A stretch of DNA of 64,000 nucleotides from Centrapalus pauciflorus (lineage: Eukaryota > Streptophyta > Magnoliopsida > Asterales > Asteraceae). The DNA lies in NCBI GenBank assembly GCA_020465985.1, contig JAANYP010002051.1, forward strand, positions 124,001-188,000, in the 5' to 3' direction. Positions 11,009 through 22,908 of the stretch are shown piece by piece. The position numbers were made by a program, and so were the translations under genes. The notes below the pieces were generated by a model that saw nothing but the letters and a program-made list of their open reading frames with translations, was not told where the DNA came from and made no database searches. Numbering within the stretch: the first letter of the stretch is position 1; each line of letters opens with the position of its first letter.

Positions 11009-12789
11009 GGGCAAATGACCAAAAATAGTAACCTGTTTTGATATTTTTATCATTAATAGTGACATTATTTATTTTTATCATTAATAGTAACAACTTTTTA
11101 TTTTTCAATCAATAATAGTAATTGGTAACCTGTAAACCTGTTTAGCAGGTCACCAACTTTTTAATTATAAAAAATAGTAACATCTTTTCAGATTTTTATC
11201 AATAATAGTAACATATCAAATTAAAAACATAATTTTTTTATTTTATTAAGTTTTTAAATATTCCATAAACACCAAAATAAACCAAATTTTTATTCCGAAT
11301 ATTTACGGATAAATAATATTCGATTATTTATTCACAATTATATATAATATGAATGAAAAAATAGTGTGAATCATTTCAATTTTTACTTTTTCCAACAACA
11401 AACTACGAACGGTCATTTTCTTAGTTTTTCCGAATAAAATAATACAAATCATTTCATTTTTTTTTGTTTTTTTCAATCTAAATGGGTCATAGTTTTTTAT
11501 TTAAAAAACAAAAAATCAAAATGAGTCTTAATATTTTTCATTCATAAAATGAATGATGGTTTTTCCATTCATTGAAAAACTAAAAAATGAATGGGTCGCA
11601 ATACTTTTTCATTCGTAGTAGTTTTCATTTGGAATAAAAAAAATTACAAATTGATAAGCTATTTAGTAAATTCCAAACGAAATTGATTACAAAAACCATA
11701 CAACTTTTAGCTTTTCCGAATGAAAAATACGACCCAATCATGTTTTTGATTTTTTTTAATAAAAAACTATAAATCATTTTGATTTTTCGTACAAAATAAT
11801 TGCAACTCATTTATTTTTGTGTTTTTAACAACGAAAAAAACTATGAATTATTCCAGTTTATAGTTTCATACAAGTGATTATGTATCGTTTTTATGGATTG
11901 CAATATTTTTCATTTGGCAAAACTATAAACTGAAATAATTCATAGTTTTTTCGTTCTTAAAAACACAAAAATAAATGAGTTGGAATTATTTTGTACGAAA
12001 AATCAAAATGATTTATAGTTTTTTGTAAAAAAAATCTAAAACATGATTGGATCGTAGTTTTTCATTCGGGAAAGCTAAAAGTTGTATGGTTTGTAATCAC
12101 TTTCGTTTGAAATTTACTAAAAAACCGATCAATTTGTAATTTTTATATTCCAAATGAAAATTACTACGAATAAAAAAGTATTGTGAGTCATTCATTTTTT
12201 AGTTTTTCAATGAATGGAAAAACCATGACTCATTGTGGTTTATAGTTTTATAAATAAAAAATATTGAGACTCATTTTGATTTGTTGTTTTTTAAATAAAA
12301 AAACTATGACCCACTTAGATTGGAAAAAACTAAAAAATAGAACGATTTGTATTATTTTATTCGGAAAAACTAAGAAAATGATGGTTCGTAGATTTTTTGT
12401 TGGAAAAAGTGAAAAATTGAAATGGTTCATAGTATTTTTTTCATTCATATTATATATAATTGTGAATAAATAATCGAATATTATCTATCCGTAAATATTC
12501 GGAATAGAAATTTGGTTTATTTTGGTGTTTATGGAATATTACAAAACTTAATAAAAATAACAATTTTTTTTTTTAATTTGACATGTTACTATTATTGATA
12601 AAAATCTGTAAAGATGTTACTATTTTTGATAACTGAAAAGTTGGTGACCTGCTAAACAGGTTTATAGGTCACCCATTACTATTATTGATAGAAAAATAAA
12701 AAATTGTTACTATTAATGATAATAAATAAATAATGTTACTATTAATGATAAAAATGTCAAAACTTATTACTATTTTTGGTCATTTGCCC
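11009..12789. mobile_element. Palindromic Mutator-type foldback element (1.78 kb) with 9-bp TSD
   Basis: The element begins GGGCAAATGACC and ends GGTCATTTGCCC, and is flanked by perfect 9-bp duplications TAAAATAAA (11000-11008, 12790-12798), diagnostic of the Mutator (MULE) superfamily. Almost the whole element is inverted: the left arm from 11009 to about 11870 pairs with the right arm from about 11920 to 12789, leaving a loop of about 50 bp. No transposase is encoded; the small open frames inside are mirror images of each other. Being non-autonomous, it would need a MULE transposase elsewhere. If transcribed it would form a long hairpin. Confidence 0.9.
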
Positions 12790-12904
12790 TAAAATAAATT
12801 AGTTGTTTATGTGTCGATCTATTTAAACAGTATGACAATAAGCTTCATTATCCATCAAATTTGTAAATAAAAGTATTTATAATATAATATAATAGATAAA
12901 TAAA

Positions 12905-13240
12905 AGAGTTAGCCCCACTTGAGCTATCATTTTCTTGTACTTGCATGTATGTTCGTGTGTATCTATGTAATCACCTAACATTCACAAGAAACTAATTATA
13001 AATTTGCCTAATCGTTCCAAGAATCTTTCTTTGAACTTTGCGTATGACAAACGTAGTTTCATGCTTAGATGTTGACTGTCATCAACACAAAAAAATAATA
13101 ATAATAATAAAAATAAAAATCCTCATATATATTGGTGTTGTTTACAAAACAAATTCGTAGTTTTGTAACTTTTGTTAACTTCCTCTTGTTCATCCCACCA
13201 TTCACATTAATTAAAACATTTATTAAATAAGGACGAGCAA
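12905..13240. repeat. Non-coding segment duplicated at 39305-39630
   Basis: Shared blocks in the same order and orientation include TTGAGCTATCA, GTACTTGCATGT, AATCACCTAACA, AGAAACTAATTA/AGGAAACTAATTA, TTGCCTAATC, TATCATAAATATAGTTTCAT (variant here), TTTCCTCTTGTT and TTAAATAAGGA. The copy is diverged and does not look like a transposon. Both copies lie upstream of a zinc-finger paralogue, consistent with a tandem block duplication. Confidence 0.65.
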
Positions 13241-13545
13241 TTTATAAATAGCTATCTAGATTAATAATAAAAAATGATGCTTGTAGCGGTGATCCCTAAA
13301 AAGTTCTACCAAATAAAAATACATAAATTTAAAGTTGTAAAGTATTTACAACTTTTAATCAACAAAAATGATGGTGGTCACACTTAAAATTTTAATTATT
13401 TTTAAAAAAATCAAAAATTTTAATTCAAATAATTAAGAGCATAAATGGATTTAGATAAATTATAAGCAACTATTAATGATAGTTGATATTTATTTTAAGC
13501 AAACAATTTGAGACAAAGAAAATAGACAAAAACTTAAAATGATTT

Positions 13546-13850
13546 AGAGGGTGTTTGGTTTTGTATTATAACAGAGATTATTACATTATTACAATACAAT
13601 GACGTAAATAATCTGTTTGAAGTGTTTGGATTGCATTTATTAGTAAGTGATTATTGCATTTAGAATTAATTATTCTACCACAGTTTTTTATAAGTCAAAA
13701 ATGTAGCTTGTTTGTTTAAAAATGATTATTTGATTATTTTACAAGTTAAAACGCAAATTCAAACACTTTAAAAATTGATTATTTGATTATTTTACATTTG
13801 TCATCTCAATTGCATATAATAACAAAATAACAATGTACTATAACAGTCTT
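13546..13850. mobile_element. Possible remnant of a TGTTTGG-type MITE
   Basis: GAGGGTGTTTGGTTTTG at 13549 resembles the end of hAT or PIF/Harbinger MITEs. A direct repeat TTGATTATTTGATTATTTTA lies within. The opposite end and a target-site duplication were not found. Confidence 0.25.
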
Positions 13851-14129
13851 TCTTATATGACTTCTTTCTTTTGGATAAAGTCAACTTGTAACTAAGTAGA
13901 AATATTGGAAACACCATTTAATCCTAAATTTGAGTTTATATACACATATATGAAAAGATGAACTAAAGTCAGATTTTAGTTTGTAAAAACAACTTTGTGC
14001 ATCTCAAGTAGACGTGTTTTGAATGTAGAACCTGAAAAATATTTAATAGTATGTTGTTTTACAGTTTTGATTGTCGTTTACTACATTAATTGCATACAAC
14101 GTCTATATATTGTTAAAGTTGTCCTTTTT

Positions 14130-14815
14130 AATTAGGTTACTTGTAATTGATGGATATTTGGTCGATATGATACATATTTACTTATTGGATAGGTATGCGT
14201 CGTATTTTATTTGTAACTAGTTTATTGCACGTGTACTATACGAGATTCTAAACTAACTAGGTTTAAACTTTGGTAGTTGATAATGAAAAGATCCGATAAG
14301 AAGCTAAAAGTAGGAGAACACTTATGGATAAGAAGAGACCTTGGCGATTAAAAGATAAAAGACGGTATTCATGAGTTTTCAAAACAAAAACCCTAGTAAG
14401 AGGATTCTTTATAAATAAATTACTTAATTTTATTTTAATAATAGAAATTATAGGATAAATATGTCATATACTCATTAATACAATTAGCAGTCTATTTAAT
14501 CACCAGGTGATATGTGTTACTATTTTAATAGAATGGATAGATGAGTCGGTATGAGTCAAATATAGTTCTAATGTATAATAATGGGCTGATATGAGATATC
14601 TATACTTAAAATTGATGATACTCGGTCGGTATAAGACATAAATAGTTGTAACATGTCATCATGGGTAGGTATATGTCATATTTTACTTGTAACCAGATGG
14701 TATGCGTCAGATATACTTGTAATAGGTTGGTATGATGTATTTATACTTGTAATTGATTATAATAGGTTGATCTGAGACATATTTACTTTTAGTGGGTCAT
14801 ATATAATGGGTGTGT
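14130..14815. repeat. Degenerate minisatellite
   Basis: A 40-50 bp unit recurs with heavy divergence, recognisable as GG[TA][TC]GGTATG[AC]GTCA-TATTTACTTGTAA. About ten units are visible. A Helitron-like 3' end (ACTAGTTTATTGCACGTG, minus orientation) is embedded at 14217, so the array may be part of a Helitron. Confidence 0.55.
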
Positions 14816-15194
14816 GTAGATCATAATGATTTATTTTAGTCTTTTTAACATATAAGTTTAGTAATGTATATTTTAAAGCGATAATGTTGGAAGCCTATGA
14901 CAATGAGTAATTTATTAACATAAGGATAATAACCTGACGGTAACATCGAGTAGTTTATTACATGGTTTATTAATGTGATGATAACGACGAATAGTTTATT
15001 GTGTTACAAACAACAAATTAAAACATATTGTGAATCTTGTAGCAGTTTATGCATGTTGCATACATAAGCTTAAAAATCTTGTGTGTGGGTATCAACTACG
15101 AACAATTTCAAGCAACTTAATAGCAGTGACATGTCAATGTTAAAGACTTTAGCTGCAACTTATATGAGCATTAAATTAAAAGCGACATGTGTTG
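14816..15194. other. Intergenic, probable CACTA subterminal remnant
   Basis: No gene seen. The right part leads into the CACTA-like end at 15222 and may belong to the same decayed element. Confidence 0.25.
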
Positions 15195-15222
15195 ATGCTA
15201 AAACCCTATTTTTTGTAGTGAA
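15195..15222. mobile_element. Solo CACTA-type right terminus
   Basis: The end CCCTATTTTTTGTAGTG resembles the terminus at 6613, and both are followed by a similar A/G-rich flank. No left end was identified. Confidence 0.35.
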
Positions 15223-16110
15223 AAGGGGCAGGAATATATGATAAAAGCAGGGTCTACAACTCATCATCTCAAACTAAAGTTACCCGTTTATAATATTTAA
15301 TTGTTTTTATGATACATAGTTAATATTTTATCAATTAAGTAATTGTTTCGAAATGAACAATGTGTATTTCTAGAATCTCAAATCTAGATAGAGAAGGTAC
15401 GTACAAGGGTGAATCTCAAATCTTAAAGAATGTGTTTACTAAAAATATTGAAACATACACTTTTCTAGATCTACTAAGCCTAAGGATTTTAATCATAGAA
15501 TCTAATTGCATCCATAGTGAAAGAGTTGAGTTATATCAAACAAAGTACAGATTATAAGGTAGAAGAAAAGGAGGAAATCACAAAAACTCACAAAGCTAAC
15601 ATTCATGAATGAATCTTTGGGTCTAGCTAGGAATCGATAAGAACTATATTAAGATATTGCTAACATTGTAATGTAGTTTTATATATGTTACAATTTAATG
15701 TACCAATTAAACTACTATTTTTTATAATACTATAATATATATAATCTAGCTTATACAACAAGTACACTGGTTGTATAGACTAGTAACAAAATGTAACAAT
15801 TATCATTTAAAATGTAACATTATACTCAAAATAAATAATAAATAGTAAGCGAATTAATAAGTTGAAAATTTTAGGAGGTATATCTTACATGAACAATATA
15901 AAGACATAAATGAGATGTCATTTTTATGGATTTCATTTAGATTATACAGCAACAGTCAAATTGATTGTTATGGTTGGATTTGTAATCAATCCCTTTGGGT
16001 GTTATAAAATGTCGTGGCCCTTGATTTGCTAGTGACTAACTGGTTTAAAAAAGAAAATCTTACATGAATAGATAATTTTGTAGCAACAACCAACAGGTAT
16101 ATATCTTACG
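15223..16110. other. Intergenic, nothing recognised
   Basis: A+T-rich. The open frame at 15360-15557 has no recognisable motif and no conserved context. Confidence 0.3.
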
Positions 16111-16113
16111 TCA

Positions 16114-16200
16114 TGTTTGTTTACCTCTTAATGGAATCATTAAGAGGTCAATTTATTTTTGAATGACTTCTTAATGATTCCATTAAAAAGTAAACAAACA
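16114..16200. mobile_element. Small hairpin MITE
   Basis: Terminal inverted repeats TGTTTGTTTAC / GTAAACAAACA continue inward as CTTAATGGAATCATTAAG and its complement, so the 87-bp segment folds almost completely. The ends suggest the hAT superfamily, but no 8-bp duplication was seen. Confidence 0.55.
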
Positions 16201-16327
16201 ACCCCTTAATTGATCTTAATATTATAAAGACTATTATTTTATTTTAGTTATTATTGACAATAACAATCAATGGACATAAATGCATCACATGTAATACATG
16301 ATAGTCGATAGATGTCTCCAAGAAATT

Positions 16328-16355
16328 ATTCTGCACTAGAAAATGACACTCCACT
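16328..16355. other. Conserved 3' non-coding block shared with gene 1
   Basis: This is the counterpart of 8371-8398 (26 of 28 positions identical), about 225-250 bp past the gene 2 stop codon. It marks how far the duplicated unit extends downstream of the genes. Confidence 0.7.
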
Positions 16356-16579
16356 TTGGATCATTTTATTTACCTTGAAACTATCCCTTCAGTATTCAAT
16401 TAAAGCTTGATCCTTAGCTCTATTATTGTTGTAATTAATATACAAAATGCTTCAATTCGATAATCACAAACAAGTCAATAAAAAAAAAATCAGACCTTTT
16501 TCACATGAAAAGGAAAAAAGATTGAAGCTTGTATGATGGAAACGCAAGCATAAATAAAAGACCACACCATGTATGTCTT

Positions 16580-17217
16580 TTAAGAAGATGATGAGCTACA
16601 TCCTAGACGAAGCTCAAGATCGATACCTTCAATTGTGGAATCGGTCTTCTTTCTCTTGCTGTCAAGGCATTCGCTGCTAACCTTTTTGTTGCTTTTATAA
16701 GATGTTGACAGTGATGCTTGATCAGTGGTGTTGCTAGAATTAGACAGGGAAGAATTGAAGGTATGATGAGCCATGGCTGCAAAAAAATCGACAAATGTTA
16801 TCCGTATGGGGATGAGGTGAAATGGAGAGAAACGAACATAGAATTACCTTTAACATTATTACTTAATGATGAAGAGTTGATAATGGCATTAGGGGTAGGT
16901 AGAGTGTAGAGAAGACATAGACCGCCATTCGCAACAAGTTCCTGAGTTGGATTAATCAAGAGAGAGGAAGAAGATGAATTAGGATTTTTCAAGTTAGGCT
17001 GGGCTTGGTGGAGGCGAGCCCTATCGCGACGATGCACGTTCATGTGACCACCTAAAGCCTGAGCAGAACGGAATTCTCTTCTACAAAATGTGCAAGTGTA
17101 AGAACGTGGCGGCCAAGTGGTTCCCATTACATTTCCGGTGTCGTCTGCAAAGGCTTTCACCTCCCATGAGTCATCCTCCTCTTGAGAGTTTATTGCCACT
17201 AGATTAGGGTTCCACAT
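16580..17217 (-). CDS. SUPERMAN/RABBIT EARS-like C2H2 zinc-finger repressor (gene 2, two coding exons)
   Basis: Exon 1 runs 17217-16848 and exon 2 runs 16776-16580. Together they give 567 nt and 188 residues from the ATG at 17217-17215. The finger is at about residues 40-62 (C42, C45, H58, H62; QALGGH 53-58) in the canonical CxFCRREF form. A KRKK patch and the EAR motif DLELRL (176-181) end the protein, as in gene 1. Removing the 71-nt intron joins codons in frame and restores alignment with gene 1 across the C-terminal third; reading through gives a stop at once. An alternative ATG at 17310 would add 31 residues starting with a hydrophobic run; this extension is absent from gene 1 and is probably 5' UTR, or interrupted by an intron ending CAG at 17227-17225. 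Role as for gene 1: nuclear repressor acting through EAR co-repressor recruitment. Long (TA)n DNA begins about 330 bp upstream of the ATG and may have altered its promoter. Confidence 0.85.
16777..16847 (-). other. Intron in the coding region of gene 2
   Basis: On the minus strand it begins GTAATTC after AAAG and ends GATTTTTTTGCAG, with a T/C-rich body and GATAAC as a possible branch site. It is 71 nt long and contains an in-frame TAA, so it must be removed for the EAR motif to be translated. Gene 1 has no counterpart: its sequence passes directly from the Ser-rich linker to the CATAGCTTC segment. Confidence 0.8.
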
Positions 17218-17540
17218 CCACAAGATCCTGTTGCTGTCGGTGGTGGTGGAGCTAACGGTTACTGGTGATTGTTGAGAGAAAGATAGGAGCAGCAACCACA
17301 GTAGTAACATTAATGGTGGAGAATGTTTGGAGATCAAAATATGATGAAAAGGGTTGAATAAGAAATTAGTTTTGTTAATTATTATATAAAAACCTAGAGA
17401 TAAAACAAAATTCCAGCAGCCAGCACATAAACAATTTTGTCAATATATTTTAACTTCGATTTATTTACTAGACCACTTTCTACATCGACTTCAACGCACA
17501 CATAATCTTTCCTTGAGGCTTCTTGAGTCTTGACCATCAA

Positions 17541-17544
<4 letters not shown>
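17218..17544 (-). promoter_or_regulatory. 5' flank of gene 2
   Basis: It holds the conserved AG|GATCTTGTGG junction just upstream of the ATG (candidate splice acceptor) and an A+T-rich region up to the (TA)n tract. No further element could be placed confidently. Confidence 0.3.
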
Positions 17545-17993
<449 letters not shown>

Positions 17994-18010
17994 ATATATA
18001 TATATATATA

Positions 18011-18394
18011 GGATTGGGTTCACATGAGAACCCCTCATTACCGTGAGAACGTGAGAACCACTCTAAAATTTGTGCATCCACTGTATAAATTGTGCATTTG
18101 ATACTAAAATTAAATGTTTTTGATATATTTATGCATTTCATGTAAAAATTTACGCATTTCATGCTATAATTTATCCATTTTATGTACGAATTGTGAATTT
18201 AAAAAAATTTGTGCATTTAGTTTATAATTTAATGAATATAATTTTTGAATGTGTTAGATTATGATATTTATTAATATTTAAGACTAATAATGGTTTTAAG
18301 TAAAACTTTTAATTTTTAAATTTGTGCATTTGATGTACAAATTTGTGCATTTTGGAGTGGTTCTCACGGTAACGAGGGTTCTTACCGGAACCCA

Positions 18395-18398
<4 letters not shown>
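18011..18398 (+). mobile_element. TA-embedded element, family C, copy 1
   Basis: The 388-bp element lies between (TA)n arrays. Its ends are GGTTC-ACATGA-GAACC (18017-18032) and GGTTC-TTACCG-GAACC (18377-18392), and the longer terminal inverted repeat continues into GTGAGAACCACTC. The interior is A+T-rich with repeated TTTGTGCATTT words. A diverged reverse copy lies at 57381-57765. Confidence 0.8.
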
Positions 18399-18485
<87 letters not shown>

Positions 18486-18488
<3 letters not shown>

Positions 18489-18892
18489 GATTCAAAAAAG
18501 TACCTCTCGAAATCAAGTGCAACCGAAGGTACCAACCTTAAAAAAAAAATTTTAAAATTTTTTCTCATAACCATGTTTAATTTAATGTTATACGCATGAT
18601 ATATAAATTTCACATACATTCACACTTTCTGTGTCCTTAAAAATTATGTGAATGGTCAATGCATATTTATGTGAATGGTCATCCATGTGAATGATCATTT
18701 CACACCATGTGAATGGTTGAATGACCATTCACATGATCTTTTTTTTACCATTCACAAGATCTATGATATTGCTTCTTTTGAAAAAAAAAAGTTATATAAT
18801 GTTGTCTTATACATGTCTATTCAAAAAAATATATGTGAATCATCATTCACATTAGGGTACGCTGGAATCTTATAGGTACGCTGATGAACCTG

Positions 18893-18896
<4 letters not shown>
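18486..18896 (+). mobile_element. TA-embedded element, family A, copy 1
   Basis: The 411-bp element ends in GATTC-AAAAAA-GTACC (18489-18504) and GGTAC-GCTGAT-GAACC (18875-18890). It contains repeated TGTGAATGGTCATTCACAT-type palindromes. A clear reverse-strand copy is at 30815-31199 and a decayed one at 62265-62550. No coding capacity. Confidence 0.8.
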
Positions 18897-18988
<92 letters not shown>

Positions 18989-19007
18989 AATAATAATAAT
19001 AATAATA

Positions 19008-19042
19008 ACTAGGTTGTTTAACCCGTATGTTGCAGCGGGAAC
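19008..19042 (-). mobile_element. Helitron-like 3' end
   Basis: ACTAGGTTGTTTAACCCG followed by TATGTTGCAGCGGG contains the CTAG-type end and a C/G stem-loop (ACCCG...CGGG) typical of Helitron 3' termini, here in minus orientation. Confidence 0.5.
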
Positions 19043-19059
19043 ATAAATTATATTTTTAT

Positions 19060-19690
19060 AAATATATTACTTTAAAATAATAAAATAACAGTATTTACCG
19101 ATCGTGATTCTCACCCAATGATCACTCACTAGTTTCAATTTAAGTTTATAAAAAGAAAAAATGTGATTGTTCAAGCAACTAAATAATAAAATAATTGTCA
19201 TTTTAAAAATAGTTGAGATGACAAACAATTTTATATTGAAATGTAAAAAAAAAAGAATATGATCATAATGATATATTCGTCATTTTGTATAATATAATAT
19301 ATATCAAACGTTATAACACATAAACAAAACAATTATATATTATATATGAAATAAAATAATTAGTTAGCCGCATAAGTATCTGTCTCATAAAAATAGTTCC
19401 GATGATAACAAATTTTATATCAAAATATAGATTAAAAAATGCGATCATAATAATATATTCAAATTTTAATTAAATATAATATATCAAAGGTTATCACAAA
19501 AAACAAAAATGTTATATATTATATATAAAGTAATGAAAAAATTAGTTGGTTATCCTGGCTGCCAGCTAGCTTCACTATTCGGTGAACAGTAAAAAAATGT
19601 GATCGATTAATCAACTAAATAATAAAAATTTTGTCATTTTAAACTAGCTGAGACGAAATGCAATTTTATGTTAAAATGTTGATAAAAGAA
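19060..19690. repeat. Internally repeated, Helitron-associated sequence
   Basis: Two to three diverged direct repeats share CAACTAAATAATAAAA, TTTTATAT..AAA.T, GATCATAATGATATATTC and CAAACGTTATAAC-type words. Related sequence lies at 10660-10995. No gene. Confidence 0.5.
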
Positions 19691-19696
19691 TATTAT

Positions 19697-20063
<367 letters not shown>

Positions 20064-20706
20064 GTTGGGCTATGACAATACATATACCATCAATGTTAGG
20101 ATACTTTAAAATCAATTAAAGTGTTCATTTTAAATTTTTATGAATGAAATAGAAAAGTTTTTATATAACCTTTTATTTTTGGTATTAATACAGTAAATTA
20201 TAAAAACTAATTCATAAAAATAATGTACAAACTTAAAATATAAACTTGTGCATAAACTAATATACAAATTGATGCTTATAATATTTTTAATAGTTTTTCG
20301 GTTACCTGATTAAAAAGATTTTTAATGCAATTTTGCTTATATATATGAGAGGATTAAATAGAGAACCACATATTATACATGAAAGAATCAACTAAAACCA
20401 TTAGATACTATTAGATCTAATGTAGTGATACACTCTCAAAACTAAAATTAAGCTTACTTTTCAACATGTATGATTGCTACATTTTTAAAATTAAAATCCC
20501 ATTAATTACCTAACAGATGTGTACACGAAGTAGACGCGATGCACATCAAGATATGTGTACTACATTACTTTAAAAATACATACCCAATAACACCCAAAAA
20601 AGTTTATGTTCACTTTAAATTATTGTAATACCTTAATTGCCCCTCATTATCCGTTTTTATCCTAAGATTTGATAGGTTTTCTGATATATAATGATTTAAC
20701 ATTAAA

Positions 20707-20708
<2 letters not shown>
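20064..20708. other. Intergenic, nothing recognised
   Basis: A+T-rich sequence with no supported feature. Confidence 0.3.

Positions 20709-20791
<83 letters not shown>
20709..20791. repeat. (CT)n microsatellite, about 41 units
   Basis: A perfect CT run of about 83 bp. Confidence 0.98.
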
Positions 20792-20794
<3 letters not shown>

Positions 20795-20919
20795 AAACAC
20801 ACACAAAGTTTTTCGTAGGATACTAAAAGTATCCAATCAAAATAAAATCTTTTTAAATTTTATCAACATAAAAATGTATGAAATAACAGTACAACTTAAA
20901 TTATACAATTATTTATATC

Positions 20920-22155
20920 ATCTTTCAACGAAACCTTCATAATATCATATTTATCCAACTTAAATTAAAATATCACATCCCTTTAAATAATCTTATATAA
21001 TTTAGTTTTGTAAACTTTAGTATGTAATTTCTTTATAGTAAAACAAATTAACATTAACAATAAAAAAAATTGTATTATATTTTTGTTCATTTGTAATCAA
21101 ATCGTATCGACTTATTATATTTTTTTATTTGTTTTTTTTATTTTAGTTTTCTATATACAATTAACTGATTATATTTTCTTTTTTCTTTTCTTTTTCTTTT
21201 CGATTTTAGTTGTATTGGATTTTTTTTTTTAAAAATTAGTATATATCTTTTGTTTTCTATATACATTATCTATTTTTTTCAAGTTTGCTTTCGTTTTATA
21301 ATTATTGTTTTTTCAAGTTTACTTTTTTAAATTTGTTATATTTAATGTAATATTTGAATTATAACTTGTTATCCAATTTTATTAGTTGTGTATATTTTGT
21401 GTTAACAATAAGAATGTATATATATATTTTATCCTATATATTTAAACATATAAAATAACATTGGAAGTTATTATAATAATCTTAACAATAAGATTATATA
21501 TATTTTATCATATATATTATACACAAAATATACACAAGTATAAAATTAGACAACAAGTTATAATTCAAATACTAGATTAAATATAAAATCTAGAAAAAGT
21601 AAACTAGAAAAAAACAATAATTATAAAACGAAAAAAAAACTTGAAAAAAATAGACACTAATGTATATTGAAAACAAAATATATATACTAAATTAAAAAAA
21701 AATGCAATACAGCTATAAACTCGAAAATAAATTCAAATTTTAGGTCAAGAAAGATAATCAAATATTATTCTTTTATAAAAAAAAGATCATAAAATTAAAA
21801 ATTTACTTTCTTAATTTGTCATCAATACCCTTTTTTGTCAAATTTCAATTTTATGTTATCTTTCTTAGCGTAAAAATTTTTGCATCACCTTAATTGTCAA
21901 ATATTGAATTTTATATTACCTTTTATGGTAATTTGCCCATAAAAAATATAATAAGTCAATACGATTTGATTACAAATAAACAAAAATATAATACAATTTT
22001 TAAATTTTAGTGTTATTTTGTTTTACTATGAAGAATTTACATAGTAACGTTTACAAAAATAAATTATATAAAATTATTTAAAAGGATATAATATTTTAAT
22101 TTAAGTTGCATAAATATGATATTTTGAAGGTTTAGTTGAAAGAATATATAATAAG
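20920..22155. mobile_element. Long foldback element with nested MITE
   Basis: The left arm (about 20920-21450) is the inverted copy of the right arm (about 21480-22155), roughly 90% alike over the clearest 200 bp (20920-21125 against 21945-22155). The right arm is interrupted by a Mutator MITE remnant at 21735-21938 that is missing from the left arm. No target-site duplication was identified, so the superfamily is unknown. Confidence 0.7.
21735..21938. mobile_element. Truncated Mutator MITE, same family as 61899-62225
   Basis: It matches the right two-thirds of 61899-62225 (shared TTAGGTCAAGAAAGATAAT, CTTAATTTGTCATCAATAC and GGTAATTTGCCC). Its absence from the symmetric position in the left foldback arm shows it inserted later. 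Confidence 0.7.
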
Positions 22156-22159
22156 GGTA

Positions 22160-22361
22160 TAATGGTCTTTAAATAATCAATATTAAATATGAGTTTAAAT
22201 GTTCTAAAAATAATTAAATTAATGAAATTGAGTATATATGATATGAATGATGTTTAAAAGGGATATATGTGATATTAATTATTAAAATTGGGTATATATG
22301 AAATTATGATGTTTAGGGGGATATATATGATATTAAAATTTTAAGTTGGGTATATATGATA
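22160..22361. repeat. Degenerate tandem repeats of GGGTATATATGATAT
   Basis: Four to five imperfect units (GAGTATATATGATAT, GGATATATGTGATAT, GGGTATATATGA, GGATATATATGATAT, GGGTATATATGATAG). The adjacent MULE at 22362 inserted into one of them. Confidence 0.65.
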
Positions 22362-22899
22362 GGGAAAATGGCATCAAATAGCTCTGAACTTTCGACTTTG
22401 TACACATTTATGTAGTGAACTTTTTTTGTGCACATTTGGTAGTCAAAGTTTCAAAATTGTTCCAATTTGGTAGTTGGCGTACCTGTTAACCGGTTGCTTC
22501 CGGTTTCGATGCCTACCTTGGGCAATTTATTAATGACGTGACTACCCGTTTTTATATTATACCCTGTTTTATCTATGTGGCAACCCGTTTTTTAAAATCA
22601 CCCGGTTTTATTACCCGGTTTTTTAAATCGTATGAAAAATGAACCGGGTTTATAACCGGGTGATTTTAAAAAATGGGTTGCCACATAGATAAACCGGGTA
22701 TAATATAAAAAAAAAGGTAGCCACGTCATTAAAAAATTGTCTACGTAGGCATCGAAACCGGAAGCAACTGGTTAACAGGTACGCCAACTACCAAATTGAA
22801 ACAATTTTGAAACTTTGACTACCAAATGTGCACAAAAAAAGTTCACTACATAAATGTGTACAAAGTCGAAAGTTCAAAGCTATTTGATGTCATTTCCCC
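22362..22899. mobile_element. Mutator-type foldback MITE with 9-bp TSD
   Basis: Ends GGGAAAATGGCATC / GATGTCATTTCCCC; flanking 9-mers TATATGATA (22353-22361) and TGTATGATA (22900-22908) differ at one base. The arms are inverted for about 200 bp each (CGAAACCGGAAGCAAC and its complement near the centre). Non-coding. Confidence 0.85.
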
Positions 22900-22908
22900 T
22901 GTATGATA

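Noticed and set aside
17218..17310. N-terminal signal peptide for gene 2 starting at the ATG at 17310
   Set aside because: A hydrophobic leader makes no sense on a nuclear zinc-finger protein, is absent from gene 1, and a candidate splice acceptor lies just before the conserved start.
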